The notes under the pieces are model-generated. The model did no database searches. It had not been told where the DNA came from and saw only the letters and a list, made by a program, of their open reading frames with translations. Below, one piece after another: positions 7,856-17,316 of a stretch of 64,000 nucleotides of DNA. The DNA lies in assembly GCA_030749235.1 (NCBI GenBank), contig JASMKM010000078.1, positions 1 to 64,000 of the forward strand, written 5' to 3'. The number at the start of each line of letters is the position of its first letter. Position 1 is the first letter of the stretch. The position numbers were made by a program, and so were the translations under genes. This DNA comes from Planctomycetota bacterium (lineage in GTDB: Bacteria > Planctomycetota > UBA1135).

Positions 7856-10366
7856 ATGTACCTACCTCTACTTCTCGCCTCCCTGCTTCAGCAGGGAGCC
7901 GACGTCCTCGGTCCCCCTCCAGGGGCCGAGGCGACGGCTCAAGTCCCTACCACAGACAGCGAAATCGCTGTCTATGCCTATGGCACTGACACCGCCTTGC
8001 GCGATCTGCTGATTCGCAACGGCGAGATGTACGACGACATGGGCGGCCTAATCGCCGGTCGTACCGACTCGCAACTTGCCCAACGGCTGGGCGTGGCGAT
8101 GACGGTGCTGCCTGCCTTGGCCGCCGATGAAGAACTCTTCACCTTGGTGGCTCACCATGATGAAGAGGAAGCAGGTCCCGTGGCGTCTTCCGGCCGCGAG
8201 ATTTGGCGATCAGCTGACGGTCGCGTGCGCCTGCGCGCCTTGACCAAGGCACAGTTGGCCACCATGGTCAACCCTGGCTTTCGTTGCCATGGTGCGGTGC
8301 GCAAGATTGGCCACCAGGCAATCAAACCAATCTCGGCCCAAAGCTATGGCGGTCGCCAGAATGCCGTCACCCCGGATCCGGTAATTGCATCGTGGGTCGC
8401 ACAGGTCTCCGACAGCAACATCGCTGCCGACATCGCCACCATGGAGGCCTTCGGTACGCGCCGTCACGGTCAACCAGGTTCGATCAACGCGCAGAACTGG
8501 CTGGTGGCACAGATGAACGCTCGCGGTCTCAACACCACCACCTTCAGCTACGACAGCAATGCCGACGTCGTCATCGGCGAAAAGCAAGGCATCACCGACC
8601 CAAGCAAGATCGTCATCATTGGCGCCCACTACGATTCGGTGAACTGGCAAGGCTCGTCCACGTCGCCGGCACCTGGTGCTGACGATGATGCCTCTGGTAC
8701 TGCCGGCGTACTCGAAATCGCGCGCATCCTGGCGTCGAATGACTTCGACTACACCATCCGCTTCTGCGCCTTCTCCGGCGAGGAGTTGGGCCTGCTCGGT
8801 TCCGAAGCCTACGCCACCTATCTGGACAACATCAACGCTAACGTCATCGGCATGGTGCAGCTCGACATGACTGCCTATCGCGCGCCGGGCGATTCGCGTT
8901 CGGTCGGCTTCATTACCAACGATACCGACACCAACCTGAACAACTTCGCGATGGATGTGTACGCTGCGTACGTCCCAAGCCTGCCGATTACCATTGGCCC
9001 GTTGAGTGGCGGCACCAGTGACCACCGCTCCTTCTTCAACCACGGCTTCCCGGCGATTTTCCCCTTCGAGGATCTGGGTCAGTACAGCCCCTACATCCAT
9101 ACCGCCAACGACGTCACCGGCACTTCGGCAAACGACTTCATCTTGGCGGAGATGATTACCGCGGGTGCTTTGGCGACTGTCGCCGAACTAGCGCGCCCGG
9201 TGTCTATGACCATGACCCACACCCCGCTCGGCAACACCCAAGACGAGCTCGGTCCTTATGTGGCTACCGCCGACGTGGTTTCGCAGACCGCGGCTTCGGT
9301 CAACACGGTGGAACTGAACTGGCGTCTGGAAGGTGGTAACTGGAACGCAGTCGCGATGAGCCCAACCGGCAACCCTAACCAGTGGTCCGGCACGATTCCT
9401 GGTCAGGTGAGCCCCACGCGCGTCGAGTATTACATCGTGGCCACCGATACCAATAGCCGCAGCGTTTGGACCCCGGAAGGATTCGCCCCAGGCGACAACG
9501 TGCATAAGTTCGTAGTCGGCATCTACAACCGCATCGCCTTCGACAACTTCGATGGCGCCAGCGATAACGGCTGGACCCACACTCAAGTGGCCACCCAAGA
9601 TGACTGGCAACGCGGCACGCCTCAGGGCAACGCCGGCGACCCAGGTGGCGCTTACTCCGGTACTAACGTCTGGGCCAACGACCTCGGCCTGCCGGGCTGG
9701 AACGGCAACTACGCCAGCAACACCAACAACCACTTGGATTCGCCTTCCTTTGATTGCAGCGGTGCAAACGGCGTCTACCTGCGCTTCGCGCGCTGGCTGA
9801 CGGTGGAAGATGCTACCTATGACCATGCCCGCATCGAAGTAAACGGCCAGACGGTCTGGTCGAACCCAGTTGGCAGTGACCTACTCGACAACTCCTGGAG
9901 CATCCAGGACATCGACATCTCCGCGATCGCCGACAACAATCCTTCGGTCTCGATCCGTTTCCATCTGGATTCCGACGGTGGCCTCGAGTATGGCGGCTGG
10001 AACATTGACGACTTCGAGCTCTACACCCTCGAACCAGTCGGTGGCCCTAATGGCCCTAACCTTACCGCGCCTGGTTCGGTGAATGCTGGCTCGCCAATCA
10101 CCATCGACCTGTCGAACGCCCCAAGCAACAGCCCTTGGTGGTTGCTCTATAGCTTTAGCAACAGCGGTTCGGTGATCTCGGGCTTGAACTTCGAGATTGG
10201 CGCCCCCTGGGTGCTGCTCCACAATGGTTCAGCGGATGGCAACGGTGATGCATCCTACACACAAACGGTCCCGCCGATTGCCAGTGGCTTCACGGTCTAT
10301 CTGGAAGCCGCGACCAGTGGTGGCACACCGACGACCACCAACATGCTGACCTTGCAGATCAACTAA
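7856..10366 (+). CDS. Exported M28-family zinc aminopeptidase with C-terminal beta modules
   Basis: This 836-residue protein carries the M28 di-zinc site in order: GAHYDS (His/Asp), PGADDDASG (bridging Asp), FSGEELGLLG (catalytic and metal Glu), QLDMTAY (Asp) and YIHTANDV (His). M28 enzymes remove N-terminal residues from peptides. The N-terminus MYLPLLLASLLQQG is hydrophobic but lacks a basic n-region. An N-terminal extension of about 160 residues precedes the catalytic domain. The last 400 residues repeat the layout of the upstream peptidase, including QDDWQRG-x-PQGN and WNIDDFELYTL, so the two are probably partners in one proteolytic operon: an endopeptidase followed by an aminopeptidase. 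Confidence 0.88.
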   Translation: MYLPLLLASLLQQGADVLGPPPGAEATAQVPTTDSEIAVYAYGTDTALRDLLIRNGEMYDDMGGLIAGRTDSQLAQRLGVAMTVLPALAADEELFTLVAHHDEEEAGPVASSGREIWRSADGRVRLRALTKAQLATMVNPGFRCHGAVRKIGHQAIKPISAQSYGGRQNAVTPDPVIASWVAQVSDSNIAADIATMEAFGTRRHGQPGSINAQNWLVAQMNARGLNTTTFSYDSNADVVIGEKQGITDPSKIVIIGAHYDSVNWQGSSTSPAPGADDDASGTAGVLEIARILASNDFDYTIRFCAFSGEELGLLGSEAYATYLDNINANVIGMVQLDMTAYRAPGDSRSVGFITNDTDTNLNNFAMDVYAAYVPSLPITIGPLSGGTSDHRSFFNHGFPAIFPFEDLGQYSPYIHTANDVTGTSANDFILAEMITAGALATVAELARPVSMTMTHTPLGNTQDELGPYVATADVVSQTAASVNTVELNWRLEGGNWNAVAMSPTGNPNQWSGTIPGQVSPTRVEYYIVATDTNSRSVWTPEGFAPGDNVHKFVVGIYNRIAFDNFDGASDNGWTHTQVATQDDWQRGTPQGNAGDPGGAYSGTNVWANDLGLPGWNGNYASNTNNHLDSPSFDCSGANGVYLRFARWLTVEDATYDHARIEVNGQTVWSNPVGSDLLDNSWSIQDIDISAIADNNPSVSIRFHLDSDGGLEYGGWNIDDFELYTLEPVGGPNGPNLTAPGSVNAGSPITIDLSNAPSNSPWWLLYSFSNSGSVISGLNFEIGAPWVLLHNGSADGNGDASYTQTVPPIASGFTVYLEAATSGGTPTTTNMLTLQIN

Positions 10367-10376
10367 AGACTGCCAC

Positions 10377-11591
10377 TCAGACGGAAGCCGCCAGTTCCTC
10401 GAACAGCTGCTCGTAATCGCCCGCTGCCTTATCCCAGGAATGCAGCCTCGCCATCACCTCGCGCCCATGTTCGCCTAGCTGATTGCGCTGGGCATCGTCG
10501 TCGAGCAGCTCGCATACGGCCTTGGCGAAGTCCTGCGGATCGTCGGCTAGGCGCAGCAACTGACTCACCTCGGCATGCATGGCTTCGACCCCGGTGGAGT
10601 TGGTCACCACTGGCTTCTCGACCGCCATCGCCTCCAGCACTTTGTTCTTGATGCCAGCGCCAAAGCGCATTGGTGCCACCAACATAGCGGCCCGTTGAAT
10701 CCAAGGCTTCAAGTCCTCGACGCGACCGGTGACCTCCACTCCTGGGATCTCGGCCAGGGCCTGAACCTCCGGTGCAGGGTTAGTCCCCACTACCGTAAAG
10801 CTGGCCTGCGGATGAGTCTTGCGCACGATCGGCAGGATGTCCTTGGCAAAGTGAATCGCGGCGTCGTAGTTAGGTAGGAAATCCATATTGCCAAAGAGGA
10901 TCAGGTTGCCTGGCACCTCGTCGACACCTTCGACCGGCTGAAACATCTCCAAGTCGACACCGTTGGGGATGATCTCCACCCGACAATTAGGCTTCAGGCG
11001 CTGCAGGCAATCCCGGTCCAACGGCGAGACCACCGTGGAAATCGGATAGCGCTCCAGGGTAAAGGTCTCGTAGCGCCGGAAGCGGTGTAACAGCTGCTTG
11101 GTGCGAAGGCGTTCCCTGAAGCCGAGGTCGCCACGCTCGAGACGACGTTCATAGAACATCGTGCGGCAATCGCAAACATCCAGCAGGGTGGGGATCTCCA
11201 GGGCGGCATCGCAGAACCACAAGTCGGCCCAAGGGTCGAAGACATAGGCCGCATCCAACTGCAGCTTCGCCTTCATGGCGCGCACTTCCTGGCACAAGGT
11301 CTGGCGGAAACCTGGATACTCGGCGTGGAAGGCACCGACCGGGTCGATCCCAAGGTTAGTGCGCAGGCGGCCGAGCATATTGCGCGCCGGCACGTCGCGC
11401 ATGGTAATCGACTGGAAGATGCCTTGAGACTCCACGCTGGCTAACTTGGCACGCTGCTCGTCCTCATGGTTGAGAGCAAGCAGGTGAATCTCATGGCGCT
11501 GCGCCAGCCTGCGGAAGATATGCAGGATGCGTAGGTGATAGCCCTCCGAGATTGGCCAGGGCATGCCGCGGTAGACCACGAGTAGGCGCAT
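10377..11591 (-). CDS. Family GT4-like glycosyltransferase
   Basis: This protein of 404 residues starts at MRLLVVYRGMPWP, two codons after the ORF-track start. It has a GT-B fold layout: an N-terminal acceptor half (GYHLRILHIFRRLAQRHEIHLLAL), a hinge IIPNGVDLEMFQP, then a nucleotide-sugar half with VVGTNPAPEV and APMRFGAGIKNKVLEAMA, which holds the conserved GT4 glutamate. The N-terminus and LLDVCDCRTMFYE region resemble the exopolysaccharide-associated sugar transferases of the TIGR03087 type. No other polysaccharide gene is nearby, so the acceptor is unknown. It is convergent with the M28 gene, with an 11-base gap. Confidence 0.82.
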   Translation of the reverse strand: MRLLVVYRGMPWPISEGYHLRILHIFRRLAQRHEIHLLALNHEDEQRAKLASVESQGIFQSITMRDVPARNMLGRLRTNLGIDPVGAFHAEYPGFRQTLCQEVRAMKAKLQLDAAYVFDPWADLWFCDAALEIPTLLDVCDCRTMFYERRLERGDLGFRERLRTKQLLHRFRRYETFTLERYPISTVVSPLDRDCLQRLKPNCRVEIIPNGVDLEMFQPVEGVDEVPGNLILFGNMDFLPNYDAAIHFAKDILPIVRKTHPQASFTVVGTNPAPEVQALAEIPGVEVTGRVEDLKPWIQRAAMLVAPMRFGAGIKNKVLEAMAVEKPVVTNSTGVEAMHAEVSQLLRLADDPQDFAKAVCELLDDDAQRNQLGEHGREVMARLHSWDKAAGDYEQLFEELAASV

Positions 11592-11641
11592 ACCCAACTA
11601 TAAAGCCACGGGCCTGCGGAATCTCGGCTTGCGGCTGCGCC

Positions 11642-11971
11642 TCAGTCCGCGCTTTCGGCCTGCAGGACCTTGTCGAGCATGCCACGCAACTCACCGTTGT
11701 CGTAAAGCTCGCGCAGGATGTCGCCGCCGCCGATGAACTCACCGCCAAGGAAGATCTGTGGGGTGGTCGGCCAATTGCTGATTTCGACCAGTGCCGGCTT
11801 GATGCCTTCGTGCTGGAAGATATCGATGACCTCAAAGGGCACCTGCATACCGTTCATGATGTCGATCACGGCCTTCGAGAAGCCGCAGCGCGGGAACATT
11901 TTGTTGCCCTTGGCGAACACTAGGATTGGTTGCTCGGCGATGGCCTGTTCTAAGGATTCTTTGATGTTCAT
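11642..11971 (-). CDS. grxD: Monothiol CGFS-type glutaredoxin (Grx4/GrxD-like)
   Basis: This 109-residue protein has the CGFS active site in MFPRCGFSKAV, the SNWPTTPQIF cis-Pro segment and GGEFIGGGDI. CGFS glutaredoxins carry bridging [2Fe-2S] clusters with glutathione and act in Fe-S delivery and iron sensing rather than disulfide reduction. The start at MNIKESLEQ (11971) gives a 4-base ATGA overlap with the upstream bolA gene and is preferred over the longer track start. BolA/CGFS proteins form heterodimers, so the coupled translation fits a complex. Confidence 0.92.
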   Translation of the reverse strand: MNIKESLEQAIAEQPILVFAKGNKMFPRCGFSKAVIDIMNGMQVPFEVIDIFQHEGIKPALVEISNWPTTPQIFLGGEFIGGGDILRELYDNGELRGMLDKVLQAESAD

Positions 11972-12210
11972 GATGCTGTTGGGCAAGTGGTCTTGATTTG
12001 GACGGCGTGAACCGTGTTATCACCCTCGGACATGTAGGGGCGCATGACGTCGAGCACCTTCCGATGCTGCTCGAGCAAGGACAGGCCTTGAAAGCCAGCC
12101 CATGAGATCTGGAGGTTCCAGTGATCCATGGTGCCGGTGAGATCCGTGGCGACACAGGATGCGCCTTCAAGGCCATCCATGACAATTTTTTCGACTGCGG
12201 AAGCTTCCAT
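11968..12210 (-). CDS. bolA: BolA/IbaG-family protein
   Basis: This 80-residue protein matches the BolA fold: an N-terminal helix, then DHWNLQISWAGFQGLSLLEQH, which holds the conserved His before the second helix, and VHAVQIKT as the last strand. BolA proteins partner with monothiol glutaredoxins to bind a [2Fe-2S] cluster. Here the CGFS glutaredoxin follows with a 4-base overlap. It is divergent from grxC (12311) across a 100-base region that must contain both promoters. Confidence 0.88.
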   Translation of the reverse strand: MEASAVEKIVMDGLEGASCVATDLTGTMDHWNLQISWAGFQGLSLLEQHRKVLDVMRPYMSEGDNTVHAVQIKTTCPTAS

Positions 12211-12310
12211 CGATTGGGTATTTTATCCTGGTGAGACTGGATTCGGGAACCAACCACCGAATTCTGGTACTAAGAAGTCCAGGTCCATATCTAGGACAGG
12301 AATCTGAACG

Positions 12311-12565
12311 ATGGCAAAAATCGAGATCTACACCAAAACCACCTGCCCCTACTGTGTCCATGCGAAGCGCCTGCTCGAGAGCAAAGGCCAGAGCTTCGAG
12401 GAAATCAACCTCATGGAGTCACCAGAGCGCACCGACGAAATGGTGGAACGTGCGGGCGGCCGAACCACCGTGCCAGAGATCTTCATCGATGGCAAGCTGA
12501 TTGGCGGTTTCGATGACCTCGCTGCCTTGGAGCAAAAGGGCGAGCTTGACAAGCTGCTGGCCTAG
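12311..12565 (+). CDS. grxC: Dithiol glutaredoxin GrxC
   Basis: This 84-residue protein has the dithiol active site CPYC at residues 12-15 (TKTTCPYCVHAKRLL), the cis-Pro in TTVPEIFIDG, and the glutathione-binding GGFDDL. Length and motifs match bacterial glutaredoxin 3. It reduces glutathione-mixed disulfides and ribonucleotide-reductase-type substrates. It is transcribed divergently from bolA-CGFS glutaredoxin, so three glutathione/Fe-S genes sit together. Confidence 0.93.
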   Translation: MAKIEIYTKTTCPYCVHAKRLLESKGQSFEEINLMESPERTDEMVERAGGRTTVPEIFIDGKLIGGFDDLAALEQKGELDKLLA

Positions 12566-12598
12566 ACCGCCTCTCCAATCGCCCCGTTTCCTACCGGC

Positions 12599-13690
12599 CT
12601 ATTTGCCCAGCAGGAAGTGTGCCACGTCGCCTTCCCGCATCAGGTAATCGCGCCCTTCGGTGCGTAATTTCCCGGCGGCGCGGATTGCAGTCTCGGAATG
12701 GAACTCCTGCAGATCCGACACCGAATAGACTTCGGCACGGATGAAGGCCTTCTCGAAGTCGGTGTGGATCACGCCAGCGGCCTTCGGCGCGGCATCGCCA
12801 GCATGGATGGTCCATGCGCGGACCTCCTTTTCGCCGGCGGTAAAGTAGGTTTGCAGCCCGAGCAGCTGATAGACCGTGCGAATCAGGCGTTCCAAGCCGA
12901 GTTGCTCTACGCCCAAGTCCTCCATAAACATGGCGCGGTCCTCCTCCTCCATCGAACGTAGCTCAAATTCCAGGTCGCCGCAGATTGGCAACCACTGGGA
13001 ACCTTGATTGGCCGCGTGCTCAGCGACCTGCTTACACCACGGGTTATCGCCTTCGAGGTCGTCGTCACTGACGTTGGCAACGTACAGCACCGGTTTCATC
13101 GTCATCAGAAACAGCGGCTTCAACGACATACGCTGACGCTCGTTCCACTCGTATTCGCGCAGCTGCTGACCGCCGTCGAGGATCTCGATAGCCTTCTCGA
13201 AAGTCTCGGCATCGAGCAAGGCATCCTTGTCGCCAGCGCGCCCTTTCTTGGCCACGCGGTCAGCGGCTCGACGCAAGGTCTCTAAGTCCGCCATCGCCAA
13301 TTCCAGCTCGATGACCTCGATATCGCCGAGCGGATCAATGTCGCCCTCGCGCAGCACCTTCTCGCCACCGAAGCAACGTACCACTTGCATGATGGCGTCG
13401 CACTCCTTGATGTTGCCGAGGAACTTATTGCCCATGCCTTCACCTTCGGAGGCGCCCGCCACAAGACCAGCGATATCAACGATCTTGACTACCGCCGGCA
13501 GCACGCGCTTGGTTTCGATGAAGCCATGGATAATCTCAAGACGTTCATCAGGGACCTCCACCACCGCTACATTGGGTTCGATCGTGCAGAAAGGAAAATT
13601 GCCGACCTCGGCCTTGGCCGAGGACAGGGCGCTGAAGATGGTGGACTTACCGACGTTCGGAAGCCCTACGATGCCGCAGGAGACGCTCAT
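12599..13690 (-). CDS. ychF: Ribosome-binding ATPase YchF
   Basis: This Obg-family P-loop protein is 363 residues from the start [17 protein letters not shown] (four codons into the track ORF). It shows the G1 loop GLPNVGKST, the G3 motif [20 protein letters not shown], and the YchF-type NVSDDD motif in place of NKxD, the feature linked to ATP over GTP preference. The C-terminal TGS domain is seen as [21 protein letters not shown]...FIRAEV. It binds ribosomes and is linked to stress and translation control. It stands alone, convergent with grxC. Confidence 0.95.
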   Translation of the reverse strand: MSVSCGIVGLPNVGKSTIFSALSSAKAEVGNFPFCTIEPNVAVVEVPDERLEIIHGFIETKRVLPAVVKIVDIAGLVAGASEGEGMGNKFLGNIKECDAIMQVVRCFGGEKVLREGDIDPLGDIEVIELELAMADLETLRRAADRVAKKGRAGDKDALLDAETFEKAIEILDGGQQLREYEWNERQRMSLKPLFLMTMKPVLYVANVSDDDLEGDNPWCKQVAEHAANQGSQWLPICGDLEFELRSMEEEDRAMFMEDLGVEQLGLERLIRTVYQLLGLQTYFTAGEKEVRAWTIHAGDAAPKAAGVIHTDFEKAFIRAEVYSVSDLQEFHSETAIRAAGKLRTEGRDYLMREGDVAHFLLGK

Positions 13691-13824
13691 GTGACCCGGC
13701 ATTGTACCCTTTTCGCGCCTGCGTCGGCGCCGCCACTCGACCGCCCGGTGCAGAGCTCAAGCAGTCTGGACCAAGGCCTGGAGGGGCGATTGGTCGAAAG
13801 CGTGCACTTCGCTTCAGCTCAGAA

Positions 13825-15723
13825 CTATGCCGCACGAGATCGCGAGGTCAGGCGGAATAGGAATCCTAGCAACAGGATGGCGGCGCCGAATCGCTGACCG
13901 GGGTTCCAGCTGGTGATGGCATCGGCCACAGCTACAGGGCCGGCCAAAGCGACCCTTGCAGACTTACGCGCCCACTCATGCTCGAGCAAGAATGCCGCGC
14001 CAATCGGGCCATTGTCGTAATACCAATCGACGAAGCTCTGCCCCACTGGATTGGCCTTCAGGTATTGGTCGCGGAAACGCCGCAGGGCAACGACTTCGCG
14101 CGAAGCATAATCCCCATGCGCTGCGGTCGCGACAAAGCAATCGTTGCCGGCCTCGCCTGCTCCACCGCCGGATCCGGGAGCGGTCACGTTAAGGGTGAAG
14201 GTGCCGGTCTGGCCGCCAGGATTGGTGACGGTCACGCTCTTGCTGCCGGCGCTCAAGGCCGGCACCTGCAGCAGTAAGCCTGCACCTAGCGCCAACTCGG
14301 TGATGTCGGCTTGGTCGAGTTGGGTACCATCGACAACCACCTCGATCTGACCGGTCGCTGCATCACCGTCATAATCGACGAAGGCCGAGTTGGCCGCGGC
14401 ATTGAGCTGGACCTGGGTGGCGGTGTCCGGCGCCACGCTGGAGGCGAAGGCACCGTTGATGGTGTTGGTCAGTATTCCCGCGGTATCCGGCACGCCACCG
14501 GTGGCGGTCGGCGGACCGTCGGCAAAGAAGTTGAAACGTGCGCTGATGGTATTGACCACACCGGCACCGATGCGGAAATCCTGCACGTTACTTTGAAAGG
14601 TATTCAGACAGGCAGTGCGACCGGTATGACCGGGACCGAAGTCCGGATCGTTGTTGTCATTGCCGGCAGTGGGCACCACAGTGGTCAACTCAACACCCGC
14701 GCGCCTAGCATTCTCGATGCGGTTGCCGTAGAAATCTGCCAGGATGTCGGCGGTATGGCCACTGCCGTTGATCGTCTCGCAGAGCACATTGACCTGGTTA
14801 TCGGTGATGCGGCTGTAGCAGATCCATGGCGACACCACTCCGCCTTGCCCAACCACGTTATGTTCGGCGCGCAGCTGGAAGCCGTTCTCAGTACCACCTG
14901 CGCCGGTCAGGAAGTTGCCGTTGGCTTGGCAGTTAATCGTGGAGACCAACAATGGGTTTCCAGGGCCACCTTTGGCGTGGAAGAAGATTCCCGCCTCGCT
15001 ATATCCAGCAAAGACGTTGTCGTGCACGTTGTAGGTGGCGGCCACCGTCGAGGCCTCGTCAGCGAGCAGGTACAGGGTGCGGTCGACACCACCGGAACTG
15101 GTATTGGCCAACACGCCACCACCATTCATGATGGTACCGCTGGAGAGCTGGATGGAGATGGCATCGCGGGCCGTGGCACCGGCGAAGGTGCAACTGTCCA
15201 CGGTGAAGTCTTCGTTAAGCGCACCACTGCTCAACAAGGCCAACACGCCGTAACCGTCATTGGCGCCTAGCGCACTGTCGGCGAAACCACTGAAGTTGCA
15301 CTCGCGAATGGTGAAGCCTGCGACCCCAGTACCGGCAGGGATTTCCACGCCGACAGTGCAGTCGGTGATGTCCAGGCCGCGCAGGGTAGTCTGCGTGGTC
15401 ACGTTCTCGCTGAGGCGGAACAAGGTGCCACTGCCACCCCCATCGAAGACCGGAGTCTCGGCCTGGAAGACGTCGACGTCGACACCGTTGAGCAACAGGA
15501 TTGGAAAGGTCTCATTCACCGCCGAGTAAGTCCCAGCACGCAAGGTCACCGAATCGCCTGCCGTGGTCTGTGTGAGGGCGAAGGTGAGGCTCTTAAATGG
15601 TGCCCCTTGGGTACCGGCCGCACCATCACTGCCACTGGCAGGGTCGACGAAGAATTCGGTCTGTGCTTGCACGACCGTTAAGCCGCACAAGACCATCAAG
15701 AAAGCGAGCAAGAAAGACTTCAT
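13825..15723 (-). CDS. Exported right-handed beta-helix protein with CFI-box-like C-terminal membrane domain
   Basis: This protein of 632 residues starts at MKSFLLAFLMVLCGLTVVQA, a signal peptide. A DUF1565-like opening follows (FFVDPASGSDGAAGTQGAPFKSL), then a long parallel beta-helix rich in Gly/Thr/Val to about residue 420. A small Ig/IPT-like domain comes next (SKSVTVTNPGGQTGTFTLNV). The last 110 residues carry DCFVATAAHGDYASREV, close to the CFI-box-CTERM consensus CFIATAAYG, then a hydrophobic segment (FGAAILLLGFLFRL) and a basic end. This suggests a protein processed or anchored at the envelope through its C-terminus. It starts four bases after gpmI, so it is probably co-transcribed. 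The ligand is unknown; polysaccharide is usual for beta-helices. Confidence 0.78.
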   Translation of the reverse strand: MKSFLLAFLMVLCGLTVVQAQTEFFVDPASGSDGAAGTQGAPFKSLTFALTQTTAGDSVTLRAGTYSAVNETFPILLLNGVDVDVFQAETPVFDGGGSGTLFRLSENVTTQTTLRGLDITDCTVGVEIPAGTGVAGFTIRECNFSGFADSALGANDGYGVLALLSSGALNEDFTVDSCTFAGATARDAISIQLSSGTIMNGGGVLANTSSGGVDRTLYLLADEASTVAATYNVHDNVFAGYSEAGIFFHAKGGPGNPLLVSTINCQANGNFLTGAGGTENGFQLRAEHNVVGQGGVVSPWICYSRITDNQVNVLCETINGSGHTADILADFYGNRIENARRAGVELTTVVPTAGNDNNDPDFGPGHTGRTACLNTFQSNVQDFRIGAGVVNTISARFNFFADGPPTATGGVPDTAGILTNTINGAFASSVAPDTATQVQLNAAANSAFVDYDGDAATGQIEVVVDGTQLDQADITELALGAGLLLQVPALSAGSKSVTVTNPGGQTGTFTLNVTAPGSGGGAGEAGNDCFVATAAHGDYASREVVALRRFRDQYLKANPVGQSFVDWYYDNGPIGAAFLLEHEWARKSARVALAGPVAVADAITSWNPGQRFGAAILLLGFLFRLTSRSRAA

Positions 15724-15727
15724 GAAT

Positions 15728-17266
15728 CTAAGGAACGAGGAGCGAATGTCCATCCATCACCACCGGCTGCTCAATGGACATGATTTCCATCAAGGTCGGC
15801 GCGACATCGGCGAGCACGCCCATCGGGCGTAACTTAGCACCGCGAGTACTCTCACCAATAAGCAAAAATGGCACGGGATTGACCGTATGTGCGGTGTGCA
15901 CTTCGCCGGTCACCGGATCGGCCATCTGTTCGGCGTTGCCGTGGTCAGCAGTGATGCCGATGGTCCCCCCTTTTGCCAATGCCGCATCGACAATCTGCTT
16001 CAGGCAGGCATCGACGGCGCGCACCGCAGCTTCGGCGGCGCTTTCAATGCCGGTATGACCGACCATGTCCGAGTTGGCAAAATTGATCACATACAAATCG
16101 TGTTCTCCACGCTCGAGCCTGTCGAGCACGGCAGCGGTCACCTCGAAGGCGGACATCTCCGGCTTCAGATCGTAGGTCGCCACCTTCGGTGACGCGATCA
16201 GGCAACGCTCTTCCCCCTTATAGACATCTTCGCGGCCACCATTAAAGAAAAATGTGACGTGGGCGTATTTCTCGGTCTCGGCGCAGCGAAATTGGCGCAA
16301 CCCCTTAGCGCTGACCAGTTCGCCGAACAGGCTATGCAGTTCCAGCGGCGGAAAGGCCACCGGACAAGGAAAATCCTTGCGGTACTGGGTCATCGTGACG
16401 AAATGCACCGCCGGCACCGCACCGCGTTCGAAACCTGCAAAGGCGTCATCAGCCAAGAAGGCCTCAGAGACCTGACGCACCCGATCGGCGCGGAAGTTGA
16501 ACGAAATCACCGCATCGTTGGCGTTCATCGGACAGGGAGCGCCGACTAGCGTCGGTTGCACAAACTCATCGCTCTCGTCGCGGTCACGGGCAGCCTGCAG
16601 AGCAGCGGGGACGCTCTCGGCAGTGAACTCGGCGCGGCCATGCACCATTACATCCCAAAATCTTGACGTACGTTCCCAGTTGGTGTCGCGATCCATGCCG
16701 AAGTAGCGTCCGCAGATCGAACCAACCCGACCGCCATGTTGCTGCAAGGATGCATCCAGTTGCTTTAGATAACCGTCGGCCGAACGCGGTGGCGTATCAC
16801 GCCCATCCAAGAGCGCATGGAAGACCACTGATTCGCTCGGCAAGCCCATTTCCTTAGCCAGAGCAAGCAGTTCCACATAATGGCTGTCGATAGCATGCAC
16901 GCCGCCGTCGCCGACCAAGCCGAAGAGGTGCAATGTGCCTTGTTTGGTGCGGGCGTGGTCAATGGCGTTGCGCAGGTCTCCTAGGCGATGGAACTCACCG
17001 CTGGCAATCGATGCATCGATGCGCGAGATGGTCTGATAGACGATGCGTCCGGCGCCGATGTTGGTATGCCCAACCTCGGAATTACCCATCAAACCGAGCG
17101 GCAGACCGACTTCCTTGCCGGAAGCGGACAGCAGCGCATGAGGGTATTCCTCCCACCAGGACAGGAAATTTTCGGCCGGGGCATGAGTGATAGCGTTGTG
17201 TTTGCCAGCCTTGGCGTAACCCCAGCCGTCCAGGACGATGAGCAGAGTTGGGTGTTTGGTTTCCAT
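15728..17266 (-). CDS. gpmI: 2,3-bisphosphoglycerate-independent phosphoglycerate mutase
   Basis: This 512-residue protein has the usual GpmI length. LLIVLDGWGYAKAG opens the metal-binding phosphatase domain. The phosphoserine sits in GLMGNSEVGHTNIGAGR. Further sites are LLDGRDTPPRSA, the YFGMDRDTNWERT substrate loop, and the metal ligands in NFANSDMVGHTG and TADHGNAEQM. It interconverts 3- and 2-phosphoglycerate in glycolysis and gluconeogenesis using Mn2+. It is divergent from the M48 gene across 50 bases, and four bases upstream of the beta-helix gene. Confidence 0.96.
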   Translation of the reverse strand: METKHPTLLIVLDGWGYAKAGKHNAITHAPAENFLSWWEEYPHALLSASGKEVGLPLGLMGNSEVGHTNIGAGRIVYQTISRIDASIASGEFHRLGDLRNAIDHARTKQGTLHLFGLVGDGGVHAIDSHYVELLALAKEMGLPSESVVFHALLDGRDTPPRSADGYLKQLDASLQQHGGRVGSICGRYFGMDRDTNWERTSRFWDVMVHGRAEFTAESVPAALQAARDRDESDEFVQPTLVGAPCPMNANDAVISFNFRADRVRQVSEAFLADDAFAGFERGAVPAVHFVTMTQYRKDFPCPVAFPPLELHSLFGELVSAKGLRQFRCAETEKYAHVTFFFNGGREDVYKGEERCLIASPKVATYDLKPEMSAFEVTAAVLDRLERGEHDLYVINFANSDMVGHTGIESAAEAAVRAVDACLKQIVDAALAKGGTIGITADHGNAEQMADPVTGEVHTAHTVNPVPFLLIGESTRGAKLRPMGVLADVAPTLMEIMSIEQPVVMDGHSLLVP

Positions 17267-17316
17267 GGTGAGGAGGGGGTGTCTTGGAGACGGTTTGCCA
17301 CTACGATAGAGACATC

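Noticed and set aside
8210-9100. 296-codon minus-strand ORF inside the M28 gene
   Set aside because: Antisense shadow of the catalytic domain, with low-complexity Val/Gly/Ala composition.
14311-15270. 319-codon plus-strand ORF opposite the beta-helix gene
   Set aside because: Composition mirrors the Gly/Thr/Val-rich gene on the other strand; no domain and no promoter.
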